From Chloroflexota bacterium (GTDB lineage: Bacteria; Chloroflexota; Dehalococcoidia; Tepidiformales; Tepidiformaceae): 5,364 nt of DNA. The notes beneath the pieces are model-generated. The model saw only the letters and a program-made list of their open reading frames with translations, had not been told where the DNA came from and did no database searches. Position numbers and translations under genes: made by a program. The DNA lies in assembly GCA_021823905.1 (NCBI GenBank), contig JAKALX010000283.1, positions 1 to 5,364 of the forward strand. Direction: 5' to 3'. How positions within the stretch are numbered: position 1 is the stretch's first letter; each line of letters opens with the position of its first letter. Positions 4,411-5,364 of the stretch are shown piece by piece.

Positions 4411-5364
4411 TCATTCCCGCCTCAGTTCGGCTTCGACCGCGTCCGCCTGACGTCCGAAGGAGGGCTCGGCCAGACGGCGCGCTCCGCCGCGGCTCAGCCA
4501 CCGGCTGGCCGTGTCCGCCGGCCGCCCCAGGCAGCGTCCCACGTCCGTCACCCGCACCCCACAGCGGTGCACCGCCACGACCGCCAACAGCTCCCGCGCC
4601 GCGACCGTCGCACGATCCTGGACCCCCGACGCCAGCCGCGCCCGGGTCAGGCCGGTCGCCCGTTCGACCGCCGCGAGGACCTCCTCGAGGCTCGCCCGCA
4701 CCGGCTCCGGCGCGGTGCTCGCCCCCAACGCATCCAGGCCCGACCTGTGCGGCCCTTCGAGCTCCTCGGCTTCCCCGGCCCCGCGGCTCCACCACGGAAG
4801 CCGGCCCGGCTCTTCGGCCGCCCACGCCTCCCGACCCACGGCTCGCACCATCGCCGCGTACGCCTGCGTCGCTGGCCCCCGCCTCGATCCGTACAGCCGC
4901 AGGGTCTCCTCCACATCGACCAACGGTACCCGCACACGGCCCAACAGCTCACGGTGGCCGCTCCAGCGGTAGCGCAGCGGCGACGCCGCCAGACCCGCCT
5001 TGACCGGGTTGAGGTGGATGTAGGCGAGGAGCCGGTTCAGGTCGTCCTGCCCCTCGACCACCCTGGCCTTGTAGCGGCCCTGCCAGAGCGGCCCCAGCGT
5101 CTTGTGACGGCGGTTGTGGACGAGAGCGAACCGACCCTGGATCACCCGCAGGCTGCGCCACAGCGGTAGACGCCCCGTCCGCAGCGCAAGGTGGTAGTGC
5201 GTCGGCATTAGGCACCAGGCGAGGATCGTGAGCTCATCGGTCCGTTTGACGTCGCGCACGATGGCGAGAAACCGCTCGGCCTCATCGGGCGCGGCAAACA
5301 CCCGAGCACGGTGGGCAAACCGACAGTAGACGTGGTAGATGGCACCGTCGACGAACACTCGTGG
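4411..5364 (-). CDS. REP-associated tyrosine transposase (RAYT, Y1_Tnp/IS200-like), 5' end just outside window
   Basis: This enzyme family cuts and rejoins single-stranded DNA at REP-type hairpins through a Tyr-DNA intermediate. A GTG start lies at 5358, but the frame is still open at the edge (Pro-Arg before VFVDGAIYHVYCR), and the usual start in this family lies a few codons further out. Counting from that GTG, Ile7-Tyr8-His9-Val10-Tyr11 is the family opening, His54-Tyr55-His56 (MPTHYHLAL) is the metal-binding HUH motif, GPLWQGRYK is at 89-97, and Tyr113 in YIHLNPVKAGL is the catalytic residue. The C-terminal extension to residue 315 holds a DnaA-like helix-turn-helix (ARELLAVVAVHRCG, then VTDVGRCLGRPADTASRWL). 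There is no frameshift or stop, so it looks functional. It is divergent from the deleted copy at 1059-1407 but clearly of the same family. The gene is convergent with the Cys-rich gene. Confidence 0.92.
   Translation of the reverse strand, partial: PRVFVDGAIYHVYCRFAHRARVFAAPDEAERFLAIVRDVKRTDELTILAWCLMPTHYHLALRTGRLPLWRSLRVIQGRFALVHNRRHKTLGPLWQGRYKARVVEGQDDLNRLLAYIHLNPVKAGLAASPLRYRWSGHRELLGRVRVPLVDVEETLRLYGSRRGPATQAYAAMVRAVGREAWAAEEPGRLPWWSRGAGEAEELEGPHRSGLDALGASTAPEPVRASLEEVLAAVERATGLTRARLASGVQDRATVAARELLAVVAVHRCGVRVTDVGRCLGRPADTASRWLSRGGARRLAEPSFGRQADAVEAELRRE

Larger units (their letters stand above)
4356..5364 (-). mobile_element. Second RAYT element, apparently active type, right end outside window
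   Basis: The left border is inferred from GAATAGGTACCAGG (4356-4369), which matches 13 of 14 bases of AAATAGGTGCCAGG at the right end of the 440-bp element when both are read outside-in. Inside it, GTAGttGAC resembles GTAGcgGAC in the other element. The transposase stop is 54 bases from the border, against 42 in the 440-bp element. The transposase appears intact. The other border is beyond the window. Confidence 0.65.

Noticed and set aside
4274..4825. Minus-strand frame overlapping the transposase C-terminus
   Set aside because: It is Gly/Arg/Ala low-complexity in a GC-rich region, a shadow of the RAYT gene.

Overview
This window comes from a high-GC bacterium with the secretion signals of a Gram-negative. 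The Myxococcota/Acidobacteriota type is a guess, based on a Cys-rich secreted protein with NGxxDxGExCD and CxGKxCGxDxCGG motifs and on REP-associated (Y1) transposases with long C-terminal domains. Nothing here fixes the taxon. The region looks accessory: secreted proteins of unknown role, divided and disrupted by two elements of one tyrosine-transposase (RAYT/Y1_Tnp) family.

Left part (1-1020), minus strand: two genes lie head to tail. Upstream is a secreted 190-residue protein whose single alpha/beta domain faintly resembles LpoB/FlgO/TolB-N (248-820). Downstream is the N-terminus of a second exported protein with a 'GxITAxSGEVVTLSVGSRDGV' beta-domain (1-204), which runs off the window. Just upstream of the pair, ending 1 nt before the start codon, is a 38-codon ORF with one zinc-knuckle half (CPDCG). 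It looks like a decayed zinc-ribbon gene.

Next comes a compact 440-bp element (1021-1460) bounded by near-perfect inverted repeats (23/25 bp) whose tips are hairpins (TGCC-A-GGCA). Its cargo is an internally deleted RAYT transposase. The N-terminus and the C-terminal helix-turn-helix remain, the HUH and tyrosine core is gone, the frame is broken, and the ATG appears mutated to ACG. A further copy of the tip hairpin lies 40 bp to the right (1501-1512), in the putative promoter of the next gene.

Centre (1557-3737), plus strand: a 529-residue exported protein of unknown function (a CxxC, a Ca-binding-type DxDGNG loop, beta-rich, Thr/Asn-rich), then a 173-residue cytoplasmic, mostly helical protein of unknown function 69 bp downstream. 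The large gene is a mosaic in codon use. A block of 95 codons (2199-2483) ends almost only in C or A, and the style changes abruptly on its right side.

Right part (3738-5364): a hairpin, then a Cys-rich secreted protein (25 Cys in 174 residues). Its 3' end runs into the terminal sequence of a second RAYT element (from about 4356), so its last residues are element-encoded. That element carries an apparently intact RAYT transposase on the minus strand (HUH = HYH, catalytic Tyr in YIHLNPVKAG, C-terminal DnaA-like helix-turn-helix), whose first codons lie just beyond the window edge. The two elements share an outside-in end signature, AATAGGT(g/a)CCAGG. One plausible reading is that transposases of this family mobilise short non-autonomous relatives such as the 440-bp element.
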